NCBI GenBank assembly: GCA_900766165.1
Contig: CAAFUK010000055.1
Span: 1 to 64,000 of the forward strand
DNA: 64,000 nt
Reading direction: 5' to 3'
DNA from: an uncultured Collinsella sp.
Lineage (GTDB): Bacteria; Actinomycetota; Coriobacteriia; Coriobacteriales; Coriobacteriaceae
Shown: positions 35,107-45,400 of the stretch, one piece after another
Numbering within the stretch: the first letter of the stretch is position 1
Layout: every line of letters starts with the position of its first letter
The notes under the pieces: generated by a model
Told to the model about the DNA's origin: nothing
Database searches by the model: none
What the model saw: the letters and a program-made list of their open reading frames with translations, nothing else
Made by a program: the position numbers and the translations under genes

Positions 35107-38100
35107 GAAAAAGCAAGCAATTGGCGATGCGTTGGATTATTGGTATTTGCTCGATTTTTTGAGCCAAGGCGACCAGCCCGAAGATAAAGTGGACCCGCCT
35201 AGGCCCAGAAAAGGAATGCTCGATGACTGCTTTGTCCCAAAAGAGCGGAACGACCAGGACCTAAGGACGCCTTCTGAAGAAGCGAGAGAGCGTGCGGATG
35301 GCGTTACGAACGGCGAAAACTGGCCGATTTCAATGATTTACTGTCACCTTGGCTCTGTTCCACGCGAAGCGGTCATGACGTATCTTGCGAATAGACCGGG
35401 GAATGAAATCGAAAAAGAGGACGAGTGCATGACGGTTGCGCTATTAGGTATGAGTCCTGATGGCAAATTTGTCAGCTTTGAGTTGTCCTCCTTATTTTGG
35501 TGGTTGAAGAAGAATGTAGGGAATAGCCCAAATGCCATCGGTAGTTTCGAGGAAGAACAGGACGCTATTCGCAAGAAGCTCAATCAAAAACTCGATGGAA
35601 CAAAGCTGACGTATGGTGTCATTAGGGACATTGTCGATAGTTACGTCCGACCAAAGGTTGAGGGGATAGCCAACTGCCTTCCCGACGGTGACGGGGCTGA
35701 GCGTATCAGCGAGTGGTGTTCAAGGCTGCTTGTTGAATATAGAGCAATGAAGCCAAAGGACAATGGGGACGATGCGTGCCCAGTGTTCGATCAATCCCTC
35801 TGTCACTCATTTTTCGCAAAAGATATTTCCCAGATAAATGAGCTGTGCAACAGGTCGGGGTCTTTCGACGATTTTCGTGAGGGACCGTTGTCTCTTGTCG
35901 CTGCTTACCTTGAAGGCGGCTTGAGGGAGGAGTCTGCTTGTGGAGAGGTCGATCTTCTGGGCGGCGAAAGCGATGACGATCTGGCTGTCCGTGCAGATTT
36001 CTTCTCTGAGGTGTTAGGAGCCGGCGCTACACCTATCGGTCGCTGGCCGAGTAAATACTCCTTGAGTTTGATGCAGCAAGTGGCAGTAAACCTTGCGGTT
36101 GGTCGTGGCGGTTCGACACGCAAATACCCCGCAAACGATGTCATGTCGGTAAACGGTCCTCCGGGCACGGGAAAAACAACTCTGCTCAAGGATATCGTTG
36201 CGGCTAATGTTGTCAAAAAAGCCCACCTGCTGTGTGAATATGACAAACCCGATGACGCCTTCGAAGAGGTAGAGCTGAGCAAACGATATCTCCAGTTCGC
36301 CAAGAATCCCTATCGTTTCAGGAAGGGCCGAACCGGAGATGCGATTAATAACCTCAGCATTTTGGTCTGTTCGACAAACAATGCGGCAGTTGAGAATATC
36401 GCTAAAGAGCTTCCTGATGGGAAAGCCTTTTTGGAGGGGATTGACGAATCCGAGAAAAAAGAGTTTCTAGAGTCAGATTTGTCCAACATTGTTTGGGGAA
36501 AGACAAGCGAGCAGAAAACGGTAGAAGACCTCTATTTTTCTTCGGCGCTCGTAGACAATGAGGGCAACCTTCGAGACCCCGAGCATCCCGGACTTATGAT
36601 TGCGGCGTGTCTCGGAAACCGAAGGAATATTAATAGTTTTAGGAATTGTGAATTAGCTTCGCTGCAGTTTAAAGCCCAGGTAGGAAAGGGAAAGCGGTTT
36701 TCTAAGGCGAAGAAGCTGTTTCTCGCTCAATACAAAAAGGTATCCGATCGATTTAAAAGAATGGAGGAGCAAGCCGCCAGGGAACGCGAGCTCCTGAAGC
36801 TTCAAGCGCAGTTGTCCCAATTGAATTATGAGTGCCAGGAGGACGAGCGAAAGATAGTTGAAGAGCTGACAATCGAAACGGCGTGCCTGCCTCATCCTTT
36901 TGAAGGCGGTACTGTAGGCGATGCCCGGAAATATCTCGATGACATTGCGAAGGATACCGCTGATTATGAGGCGAGAAGGAATAGGCTTGAAACAGAATTG
37001 CGCGATGCGGAAGAAAAGGCCAGTGGGCTGATTGGGTGGATCTATAGGGGTCGTTTGTCCGATAGCCTCGAGAAGCTCGATTCCTTTATGCAGCAAACCA
37101 AACCGGAGCGGAAGCTTGTTGCGCTGTATACGACATTTGAGAGCAAATACGAAGAATTAGAGAATGAAAAGAAGAAACTAGTCTCTTTGCAGGTGGAGAT
37201 TAAGGGGTTAGAGGACGTAGTCGAGGGCGCTAAATTTGTCGAGACGATTGATGAGCGTTTTGTTGAGTCTATCTCAGAGGGGGATAGCGAAAGCCGAAAG
37301 AGCGCTCATTTATATAATCCATCCGATGACGATGAACTAAAAAAGGAGCGTAACCTGCTATTTCTGTACGCGTTGCAAGTGACACGCGAGTTCATCCTTG
37401 AATCAAAATGCATGCGGAACAACATTACGCTTCTACGAACATACTGGGGAGCCAAAGACATAGGCGCCGATTCTGGTAAAAAGGAGTTGATAGAGTTCAC
37501 GCAAGCCGACAGACGGAAGATGGCCCCTGTGCTTTTTCAGGCGCTCGGTCTGCTTACTCCAGTAATCTCTTCCACATTTGCGTCGATTGGTCGCATGCTT
37601 GAGGATGTTCAGATTGGTGGGGCGGATCCGCTGTTTGGCTTGTTGATTATAGATGAGGCTGGACAGGCGGTGCCGTATGCCTCTCTGGGTGCCCTTGCTC
37701 GCAGTCGACGTGCAATGATTGTCGGCGACCCTTCTCAGATTGAGCCCGTTATTACGGGGGATGTTAAGGAGCTCCGAGCCGCCCTCGGTAAAAAAGTATT
37801 ACTACCGTTTAAGGGAGATGTGGCTTCGGTCCAACGACTTGCCGATGCCGTTAATCCCTATGGCCATCTGCGCAGCAACAGCGAGGATGATCAATGGATC
37901 GGCTGCCCGCTTGTGGTCCACCGTCGTTGCATATCGCCTATGTTCGATATCTCTAATGAGATCTCGTATCAGGGCTCCATGCTTAACGAGACGGCTAATC
38001 CAAAAAAGGATCTCGCTGACAGCTTTTATCTAAAGTCCTCGCAGTGGATCAATGTTGCAGGATTTGAACGTGGCAATCGCGACCACTATGTTGATGTTCA

Positions 38101-39694
38101 GGGCGACAGAGTATATGAGATTGTCGAAGATGCTTTTAGGAAAACGGCGGCTGCGACCAAGAAAAAAGCTGACGGGTCGGGTGAGCTTGAAGAGTGCGCT
38201 ATTCCGAGCCTCTATATCATTTCTCCGTTTAAAACTGTTGTCAGCGGGCTTAAGAATAGACTGTTAGAAGAGACGCCTGAAGGAATAGCAGAGCGTGCCT
38301 GGAGTGCATTCGCAAAGCTTAATATTGGTACGGTTCATACGTTTCAAGGCAAAGAAGCCCATCAGGTGATATTTGTCTTGGGGTGCGATACAAGTCGTAG
38401 CTGTGAAGGTGCAATTAAGTTTGTAAATCCAAATATCGTGAATGTTGCGGCAAGCCGAGCTAAGTATCGCCTTTACGTAATTGCTGACTATGCAGCGTGG
38501 AAGATTAACGAGAACGTTGCAACGATGAAGCGAATTCTCGATACGGCATGGGTTAAGCATTGGGAAAAATACCAGACGACTGGAGCTATTGAGGAACTCA
38601 ATGCAGCGAAAGATATGCTGCCGCGCGGAGAATCTCTTCCACGGGAGGCAACTGACGCGGACGAGGAGCATGTCAATGAAGATGATTGGTGTCCTGATGT
38701 AAGCACCGATTCCTATTTGGACAATGTGAGCGAAGCGTTCAAAAGCTTTAATCTGGATGCAGAAGACTGTCGAATCATAGGCTTCTCTTCGCGCGAAGCT
38801 CTTCGAAGCGCGTTCGCTGATTGCGCGTGCGACCAAAATGGCAAAAATAGGGTGCTTGAGAATATCGAGCAGGGGCTTCTTCTGTGCAAGATATTTGGCA
38901 TTGGCAGTGTTGGTACCGATAACGATTCAGATTGCGCATTTTGCCTGCTAATGTTCTGCCGTGCGGCAGAGAGATACTTGCGTTTGAAATTGCTGCCGGC
39001 CTTGAAGGCCATTGCTCCCGATTATGTTGTTGCAAGAAAGCCGCTCAAGGAGCTTGAGGGGCTCAACCTTGGTCAATACGGAAGGTTAATCGCAAAAAAG
39101 AGCGAGCTACTGGCATCCTCTGTTCAAGTTGAAAATGCCGAACTGACGCAGGCGTCAAAGGGAGACTGGTGGAGGACGCTTGGCGAAACACTGGGTCAAT
39201 TCACTAGATTTCGTAATAGCGCTTGTCACACCGATCGAGAAGAGACGGTTAGCGCGGGCGAGGTCTGGCTGGCGCTTCGATGCCTGTTCGTTGCTTTTCA
39301 GCTTGATGAACATGGCCATAAGAGTGTGGAAATCATGCGAGAGGGTGTTGCTTACGAAGCGGCTTTTGCGGGGGCCGAGCGTTTGCCGGTCTGCTACTCA
39401 AAGGATCAGGCGGAAGCTAAGGGCTATGCCTCAATTACCCTAATACTGAAAGAAGGCGGTCTAGATATTAAGTCTAAAGATGCCAACGATATTCTGATGA
39501 AACAAGGTTATCTGCGACTTTACGATGAAGGCGAAGAGAGTGTGCAGAGATGCAAGGTCCCGTCCGCTAAGGGCTTGAGGCTGGGTGCAATCACCGTGCG
39601 TGGTGAAAAGGGGGACGGTGAAGTGTACTTCTATGCACAGTATCCGAAAGTGAAGGCAAAAGATATATGCGACATAATTGAACGCGAGTCATGA
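35093..39694 (+). CDS. Large SF1 (Upf1/Dna2-like) helicase with C-terminal HEPN-like motif
   Basis: A 1533-residue protein. Residues 1-340 are unassigned. A P-loop GPPGTGKTTLL is at 355-365, followed by an insertion with a long coiled coil (about residues 540-740). DEAGQAVP of motif II is at 854-861 and VGDPSQIEPV of motif III just after. HTFQGKEAHQVIFVLGCD (from 1082) and NVAASRAKYRLYVIAD (from 1117) are the RecA2 motifs V and VI of Upf1-type helicases. After about 1210 a separate helical domain contains RNSACH (1374-1379), an RxxxxH motif typical of HEPN ribonucleases. ATG 35093 overlaps the WYL gene. A helicase sensor coupled to a HEPN RNase fits an abortive-infection system; this is inference. 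Confidence 0.8.
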   Translation: MTPAEKKQAIGDALDYWYLLDFLSQGDQPEDKVDPPRPRKGMLDDCFVPKERNDQDLRTPSEEARERADGVTNGENWPISMIYCHLGSVPREAVMTYLANRPGNEIEKEDECMTVALLGMSPDGKFVSFELSSLFWWLKKNVGNSPNAIGSFEEEQDAIRKKLNQKLDGTKLTYGVIRDIVDSYVRPKVEGIANCLPDGDGAERISEWCSRLLVEYRAMKPKDNGDDACPVFDQSLCHSFFAKDISQINELCNRSGSFDDFREGPLSLVAAYLEGGLREESACGEVDLLGGESDDDLAVRADFFSEVLGAGATPIGRWPSKYSLSLMQQVAVNLAVGRGGSTRKYPANDVMSVNGPPGTGKTTLLKDIVAANVVKKAHLLCEYDKPDDAFEEVELSKRYLQFAKNPYRFRKGRTGDAINNLSILVCSTNNAAVENIAKELPDGKAFLEGIDESEKKEFLESDLSNIVWGKTSEQKTVEDLYFSSALVDNEGNLRDPEHPGLMIAACLGNRRNINSFRNCELASLQFKAQVGKGKRFSKAKKLFLAQYKKVSDRFKRMEEQAARERELLKLQAQLSQLNYECQEDERKIVEELTIETACLPHPFEGGTVGDARKYLDDIAKDTADYEARRNRLETELRDAEEKASGLIGWIYRGRLSDSLEKLDSFMQQTKPERKLVALYTTFESKYEELENEKKKLVSLQVEIKGLEDVVEGAKFVETIDERFVESISEGDSESRKSAHLYNPSDDDELKKERNLLFLYALQVTREFILESKCMRNNITLLRTYWGAKDIGADSGKKELIEFTQADRRKMAPVLFQALGLLTPVISSTFASIGRMLEDVQIGGADPLFGLLIIDEAGQAVPYASLGALARSRRAMIVGDPSQIEPVITGDVKELRAALGKKVLLPFKGDVASVQRLADAVNPYGHLRSNSEDDQWIGCPLVVHRRCISPMFDISNEISYQGSMLNETANPKKDLADSFYLKSSQWINVAGFERGNRDHYVDVQGDRVYEIVEDAFRKTAAATKKKADGSGELEECAIPSLYIISPFKTVVSGLKNRLLEETPEGIAERAWSAFAKLNIGTVHTFQGKEAHQVIFVLGCDTSRSCEGAIKFVNPNIVNVAASRAKYRLYVIADYAAWKINENVATMKRILDTAWVKHWEKYQTTGAIEELNAAKDMLPRGESLPREATDADEEHVNEDDWCPDVSTDSYLDNVSEAFKSFNLDAEDCRIIGFSSREALRSAFADCACDQNGKNRVLENIEQGLLLCKIFGIGSVGTDNDSDCAFCLLMFCRAAERYLRLKLLPALKAIAPDYVVARKPLKELEGLNLGQYGRLIAKKSELLASSVQVENAELTQASKGDWWRTLGETLGQFTRFRNSACHTDREETVSAGEVWLALRCLFVAFQLDEHGHKSVEIMREGVAYEAAFAGAERLPVCYSKDQAEAKGYASITLILKEGGLDIKSKDANDILMKQGYLRLYDEGEESVQRCKVPSAKGLRLGAITVRGEKGDGEVYFYAQYPKVKAKDICDIIERES

Positions 39695-39726
39695 GTCATC
39701 TCAAAGTCAAGTGAGTTTTAGAGTAA

Positions 39727-39773
39727 AACCCGCAATTTAACGCTATATAGCGGTAGATTGCGGGTTGCTTTTT
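39727..39773 (+). terminator. Rho-independent terminator after large helicase
   Basis: AACCCGCAAT pairs with ATTGCGGGTT, with an inner CGCTATATAGCG stem, and is followed by GCTTTTT. Confidence 0.88.
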
Positions 39774-39824
39774 ATCTCTTTTCACTATTCTGCAGGTGTC
39801 AGTTGTTCGAAGGGAGATTCAAAG

Positions 39825-40130
39825 ATGCTTGAGTCCAATTGTATTTATATTTGCGACGAGTCGAATGAGGAGGATCTCACGTGCACGCTTTTGCAGATGA
39901 GGCAGATAGTTGACGAGGCAATTGATCTTGCTTATGAGCTCGAGGACTCCTCTGTTGCTTACAAGGGAGTTGTTGACGGCCTGTTGGCCACGTTGGAGTC
40001 GTTGTGCTACCGCAATGCCGCCGTCCATGAGCTTATTCAATCTGTTCTGCTTGAGCGTAATGAGACCCTGCGATTTGATGAATTACAAATGCGTAATGAT
40101 GAAGTGCCCGAGCGGCCAATATGCCGATAA
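39825..40130 (+). CDS. Small acidic protein, unknown
   Basis: A 101-residue acidic helical protein that I do not recognise. It has three cysteines near the N-terminus and two long helices (LLQMRQIVDEAIDLAYELED, AVHELIQSVLLERNETL). GAAGGGAG precedes the ATG. It stands alone after the helicase terminator. It could be a small antitoxin-like or regulatory protein, but nothing in the sequence proves that. Confidence 0.5.
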   Translation: MLESNCIYICDESNEEDLTCTLLQMRQIVDEAIDLAYELEDSSVAYKGVVDGLLATLESLCYRNAAVHELIQSVLLERNETLRFDELQMRNDEVPERPICR

Positions 40131-40233
40131 CGACATTTGTTTGTCTCTGAGGGCAACAGTCTTGTCCAATCCCTCGAAGACATCGTTTTTCTTACATTAG
40201 CTTGCGAACGTAGCCTTCTTTGAAAGGAAGATC

Positions 40234-41058
40234 ATGAACGCTTCTATCCAAATTTCGTCCAGCGCCGCTGAGCCTGCACCCCGCACCGCCAAGGGTGAGG
40301 TCGTCAAGCTCGTGCAGGGCGCGCTGCTCATTGCCGTTGCTGCGGTTGCCGCTGTCGGCATCGCCTCTGTCGCCGCCCCGTTTTGCGTCTGGAAGGGCGA
40401 GGTCGCGCTGTTCTTTAACAATTCGTTCCATACCAACTACTCTGTTTCCTCGATCGCGGAGTACGCATCGGCGGCGCCCGGGTCCGATTGGGCATCGCTG
40501 CTCGTGGCTGCGCTCGTCGCGGCGTACCCCGCCTACCATGCCGTCTGGCGCGTTCGCGAGGGGTTTGGGCTCAGCTGCGAGGTACCGGTATTCTGCAGCC
40601 GTGTGTCGCGCTCTCTCGCCGCGGTGAGCGCCTGCCTGCTGCTGGCGATGCTGTTCATGGGCTATGGAACGAGTTGGCTCATCAACGGCAGCGCGATGGG
40701 TGACCAGAGCCTTGTTGAGTCGGGGCACAATGTATGGACCGTTTCTATCGTGATTATGCTGGGCTGCGCCCTGATGTGCCTGTTCAAGTGGTTTGTTGCC
40801 AAGGGCCCCGGACGCAATTTCGGCAGCGGCTTTGCCGTCGAGCTTGTCCGCCTTGCCGACGTTCTGCTGAAGCGCGCGAGCTCGAACCTGGTGTTGTGCT
40901 ATGTGGCCGAGCTGCTTGCCTGCCTGCTGGCGCTGGCCTTTATTGCCGTGGCCTATGTCGTCGTGAGCGTGGCTATCGTGCTTGCGTTCGCAGCCGTGGC
41001 CTTAGTGGTGTGCCTTGCTGGGATTCCCGTTATCCTTGCTGCCTCGTGGCGCAGGTAG
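40234..41058 (+). CDS. Polytopic membrane protein, unknown
   Basis: A 274-residue integral membrane protein with five or six predicted helices: around residues 28-50, 82-100, 128-150, 170-190, 225-245 and 248-270, where the last two may be one hairpin. It has no signature that I recognise. A GAAAGGAAG site precedes the ATG. Codon use is GC-rich like the housekeeping genes, unlike the restriction operon. Confidence 0.65.
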   Translation: MNASIQISSSAAEPAPRTAKGEVVKLVQGALLIAVAAVAAVGIASVAAPFCVWKGEVALFFNNSFHTNYSVSSIAEYASAAPGSDWASLLVAALVAAYPAYHAVWRVREGFGLSCEVPVFCSRVSRSLAAVSACLLLAMLFMGYGTSWLINGSAMGDQSLVESGHNVWTVSIVIMLGCALMCLFKWFVAKGPGRNFGSGFAVELVRLADVLLKRASSNLVLCYVAELLACLLALAFIAVAYVVVSVAIVLAFAAVALVVCLAGIPVILAASWRR

Positions 41059-41082
41059 CGGGGGCTATCTCCCAGCTGCCTA

Positions 41083-41117
41083 CGCCGGCCACGCCCGGTG
41101 CCGCCCCGTGGCCGGCG
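41083..41117. terminator. GC-rich hairpin after membrane protein
   Basis: CGCCGGCCACG pairs with CGTGGCCGGCG around a 13-base loop. There is no T-tract, so function as a terminator is uncertain. Confidence 0.45.
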
Positions 41118-41168
41118 GCTCAGCGTGGCTTCACTATGATTCATCCGTAAATGACCGCGGGGCGACCA

Positions 41169-41244
41169 TGCGAGTTCTTGTCACCGCGTGAGAAAAACGT
41201 GCAAGAATCGCAAGTTCTTTTCATGCGATGAGAAAAACTTGCAG
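41169..41244. repeat. Two-unit tandem repeat, 40-bp period
   Basis: GCGAGTTCTTGTCACCGCG (41170-) and GCAAGTTCTTTTCATGCGA (41210-) begin two similar units that both continue with TGAGAAAAAC and end in TGCA. They lie upstream of the gene at 41329 and could be regulator sites or a decayed repeat. Confidence 0.5.
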
Positions 41245-41328
41245 ATTGGTGCGAGGGCGACAACTCTCTGCGTGAGCGCGGTTTCGATATTGCTTGTTAA
41301 TGTGTCCGAACGGTTGATTGGAGACAAA

Positions 41329-41949
41329 ATGTATCCGGACTATGAGTGCAACAACAATCCCATGAGCATTACGGATGAGGACGGTCCGTTCCTTGTCATG
41401 GAGGCGGAGCTGTTTTACAACGATGAGCTGAACGATGAGTTCAAGAAGAGCAGGGCGCGCCATTACTATTCTTGCGCAAGTGCTGCTACGGCACTTTTTT
41501 ACTGCAAATCGCTTGCAGACAAGGACGACAATCCCTGGTATGTAAGCTGGGAAAAGGCGGTCGAGCAGTATCCGCTGGAGAAGCGCGAGAGCGCAACGAT
41601 GCTCTATTGGGTTGAGCCGACCGATCCGTTAACGGCCCTCGATGCCCGCTACCCCCAATACGATCTTGAGCCATATGTAAGTAAGGCCATTCGCGTCGCC
41701 AGCTCATATTTGCTGGAGCTCCACGATAATGCGTATTCGATTGATCAGTTGGATGTTGAGGATGTTGACAACCTGCTCACTGCTGCCTGGTTTTTGATCC
41801 AGAAACTCCAGGAGGGCGGGTGCATGCATGATCCAGAAGCCCTGGATAAGATCGAAGACGCTACGTATGACGCCTATTCAGCGGTCAGGAAATTGATTGA
41901 GGACGAAGAAGCGGCCAGGGCTAGTTCGAAGTCTGATGAGAATCTCTAG
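41329..41949 (+). CDS. Protein of unknown function
   Basis: A 206-residue acidic protein with no family that I recognise. It is rich in aromatic residues in the first half (LFYNDELNDEFKKSRARHYYSC, YVSWEKAVEQYPLEKRES). The second half is helical (VSKAIRVASSYLLELHDNAY, LTAAWFLIQKLQEGG, and an acidic C-terminal helix). TTGGAG precedes the ATG. It lies among defence genes, and a hairpin follows it. Confidence 0.6.
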   Translation: MYPDYECNNNPMSITDEDGPFLVMEAELFYNDELNDEFKKSRARHYYSCASAATALFYCKSLADKDDNPWYVSWEKAVEQYPLEKRESATMLYWVEPTDPLTALDARYPQYDLEPYVSKAIRVASSYLLELHDNAYSIDQLDVEDVDNLLTAAWFLIQKLQEGGCMHDPEALDKIEDATYDAYSAVRKLIEDEEAARASSKSDENL

Positions 41950-41977
41950 CCGCTGCATTGAACGGCGCGCCTAATCG

Positions 41978-42008
41978 GTAGGCTGTCGGAAAAGACCGGA
42001 CAGCCTAC
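41978..42008. terminator. Hairpin between convergent frames
   Basis: GTAGGCTGTC pairs with GACAGCCTAC around GGAAAAGACCG. The stem would stop transcription moderately in either direction; no long T-run. Confidence 0.55.
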
Positions 42009-42020
42009 TGACCCTAGTCG

Positions 42021-42149
42021 CTACATCGTTTCCTTGCTCGCGGCGTAATGTTCCGCCTGCTTAAGGGCGTCCTCGTAGGCGCGCTGTTTTACTTCGTACT
42101 CTTGGGCATAGCGCTCCTGTTCCGCTTGCCCGGGAACAGGCACGGTCAT
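42021..42149 (-). CDS. Possible 42-residue remnant or small protein
   Basis: The last 42 codons of a minus-strand open frame read as a sensible charged helix (QERYAQEYEVKQRAYEDALKQ), and a possible ATG is at 42149. There is no clear ribosome site, and the upstream part of the frame is low-complexity or antisense to the next gene. It could be the C-terminal remnant of a lost gene. The 42150-42428 gap otherwise shows only the leader of the helicase gene. Confidence 0.25.
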   Translation of the reverse strand: MTVPVPGQAEQERYAQEYEVKQRAYEDALKQAEHYAASKETM

Positions 42150-42428
42150 GCTTCGGGGCTCTTTGGGAGATAACTGTGCAAGCGAGTCTCCGTGCGAGGT
42201 GTCCCTGATGCGTGTCGCCCTTGCAGTGATTGACGCCGAGGAACGTGACGCACTGGAGTGCGATCTTAAGAGGCCGCTCGCTTCGTGCGAGTAATCGCGG
42301 ACCGTTTCTCTTTCTTTTCTTTCCTTTTTCAGGCGGCATGGATGCCGCCGCCTCAACCGCCCTGCGTGAGTTTTTGTCCGCATGGGACGGTATTCAACAC
42401 ATGCAACAACTAAATCGGAGGTTTGACC

Positions 42429-45400
42429 ATGGCTACGTGGGAACTCAACTGTCAATCGATTCCGTCGTCTACGGGCGACAAGGAGCTCGCTCCCTATCTC
42501 GCACGCCAAAAGGCGATGCGCGAGTTTTTTGAGCGTGTGCTGTTTGTTCCAAAGGACCAGGACAACAACGGCCTGTACTTTTTGGGCGCCACGACCGGCT
42601 CGGGCAAAAACTACACCGCCGAGCAAGTCACGGCCGACTTGATTGCCGGCGGCTGGGATGAGTCGGGCTGCTTTAATAAATGTCCCGGTCGCCGCACCTT
42701 GGTGTTTGTGGTCCCGGGCAAGGACAACCGCGACAACTATGTTGCAAACGTGCGCCAACTGCTGGTTGATCAGGGCATGGATTGCGATGATGCGGCACGT
42801 ATGGTGTTCGATCTTCCGCGCGCGGGGGAGAACATCCTGCATTGGATCGAGGCCACTCGTGGCAAGGGTGCCGTGGGTGTGCGCAAAATTCCGTGTCCCA
42901 TTGAAGCAGATGACGAGAGCTCTTATCGCGTCATTAAGCGGGCATGGCGTAACGCTATGGAGGTCGCCGATGATCTTTTGGGCATCCTTGATACAAGGAG
43001 ACGCCTGGGAAGTGTTGTCGATCGTCTGACCCCCAGCCTGCGGGAAAAGCTGTCGTTAGCTGATGCGAGCCTGCGTTGGGCAGTGAGTTGCGAGCTTAAA
43101 AACATCACGCGTGGCATGGAGATGATCCCCCAGATTTGGCCATCTGCGCTACTCAACGACGAGAGCATGCCACATGTGATTGCGTGCACGCCTCAAAAGC
43201 TCGTCAACACAATTGATACGGTAACCGGTTCGGGAGTTGTGCTTTTTAATGCGTCGGCCGCCGAGAAGAGCATGTTTATCTTTGACGAAATCGATCATAT
43301 GAAGTCCGATATGCTGTCGACGCTGACGGACGACCCCGTGACGTTTCAGCCGGATGAGGTGCTGCGCATCCTTGATCGACATTTTAACGGCGGCGTGGTG
43401 GATCCTTTGCTGCTGGGAAATCGAGATCAATGGATGGCGGTCTACACGCACGCTTCCACGTCGGGCGATCACAAGGGGTCGAATGCCGAGAGGAACAGGG
43501 TTTCGCGAGCGAGCGTAGAAGAAGCTGCCGAAGAAATCGCCAAGGATGCCGAGAATATTCAAAAGGCGCTTGCCTCTTGCATTAAGGAGATGAAACTGCG
43601 TTCGCCTTTTGCGCTGTCTGACGACGCGAAAGAAGGGCAACTCTTCGGTCGACATCTTTTTGGCAGCGACGATATCTCGGTGGGCGACAACTCGATAAAC
43701 CCGTTGCGCTACAAGCTCAATGAGAACGGTACCCACAATATGATTACGACTCATGGGGCGAATGGACAGCCAACTGTCAACAAGGCAGTGCGCCGTGCTC
43801 GCGGTATCGTCAGGATGGCGGTGGGTCATCTTGGCCGCTGCGCTGCGCTTATGGACAGCCTGTATTACGGCGGCATTTCGTACAAAGACGATCTTTCGCG
43901 CAAGAACATCATCGATGCGCTGGGCATTAGGAACGATCGGACCAACGAGAAGTACTTTTGGGATTCGTTGATGATGGCGCTGTTCTTTAAGAACCGTAAG
44001 AACGACGATATTGATGCAGTCGACGACTCGATGTATGCGCGTGGCGTCGACTACCTGGTGATGGAAACCACGCTCGACCATATGTTTACCACGCACCTAA
44101 CCAGCCATGGCATTGAGCGCATGCCCGAGGCGTACTTGGCCTCGATTGCCGCCAAAGCGCCCTGCGTGTGCATGAGCGCAACTTGGAGCGCATCGACCGT
44201 AAAGAACTTTAACCTGGATTACCTCGACGAGGTTCACGGCGTGGTTCGCAAGGATACGTGGATTGGCGAGCTCAACCAAGAGATCGTTCGACAGACCAAG
44301 CTGTTTAACAAACAGGCGGCAAAGACGTACGACGTTGACGTTGCTTGGGTTGACGAAGACAAGAATCTTGCCGGTATGGCAGCGTTGGCCGGCGGCGCCT
44401 TTGGTGGAGCCATCGTATCGCCCGACGAGACGTACGAGCGCGTGATGGAGTTCTTTGACCAGGTCGGCGTGAGCGAAGGGCTTGCGGTGCGTCTGCGTTT
44501 AAAGATTGCCGACAGGGTGGGCACAAGCGACGTTAAGAGCATCGAGTTTGAACTGAAGCGCCTAAGCAAAACGCTCGTCGCCGTGAGCACTTGGGCGCTT
44601 GGCGTGGCGCGCAACGAGCATCAGGCAGGAGCCATCTTTACAACGCGCCACATGGGAAACCATGGCGATTTTAATAGTTTGGCGCTGGACCTTGCCCGAG
44701 AAATTGTTGCCGAGCTGGTGATTAGGAACGTTAAGCGTCCCGAGGCGTCGTACGAGGAGTCGCTCAAGGAGGCCAAGGATATGGTGCCGTGCTTTAACGC
44801 TGCAGAATGGGATACCGGTTGGGGCGACGCTCAAAACCGTCTCGAGATGGGCCAGCCGACCCTGATGTTCATCAATTTGTCGGCCGGTGGCTTTTCCAAG
44901 AATCTTAAATACAGGGTGCCGGAAAGTTTGTGTCGCACGGTGCGACAGGTTTATTGCGGCTTCGAGGATGCCGGCCGCCGTCCCAAGATGGACCTGGACT
45001 TCCTGTACATTGAGTCGCCTACGAGCCGTTTGACGTCGGAAGTCGAGATTAGCGCGGCGACGTTTGTCCAGCAGGCGTTGACAGGTGTGGTTGAACAGGA
45101 AGAGCTGGTGGCGCGCGGAGAGGTCCCGTTTACCGAAAAGCGTCATAACGTACGGCTGCTGCTGTCTGGCACCAAACGGAATCTGCCGGTTCGCAATACC
45201 CTCTCTTATCAGGTCGAAGGCGCTCGCATTGTGGCACAGGCTGTGGGTCGCCTGATGCGCACGAGTGTAAAGATGCCTTGCGTGCAGATGATGCTCGACC
45301 GCGAGATTGCGAACGATTGCAACTTCTCGTTCTTGCATGATTTGCCGATGGGCTACGAGCTTGAGCAGGTGGTTGGTGCCTGCGCCGCTGCCAACAACCA

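Noticed and set aside
42150..42842. Minus-strand open frame extending the small 42021-42149 frame to 273 codons
   Set aside because: Most of it is antisense to the helicase-nuclease gene and its leader; only the last 42 codons look protein-like.
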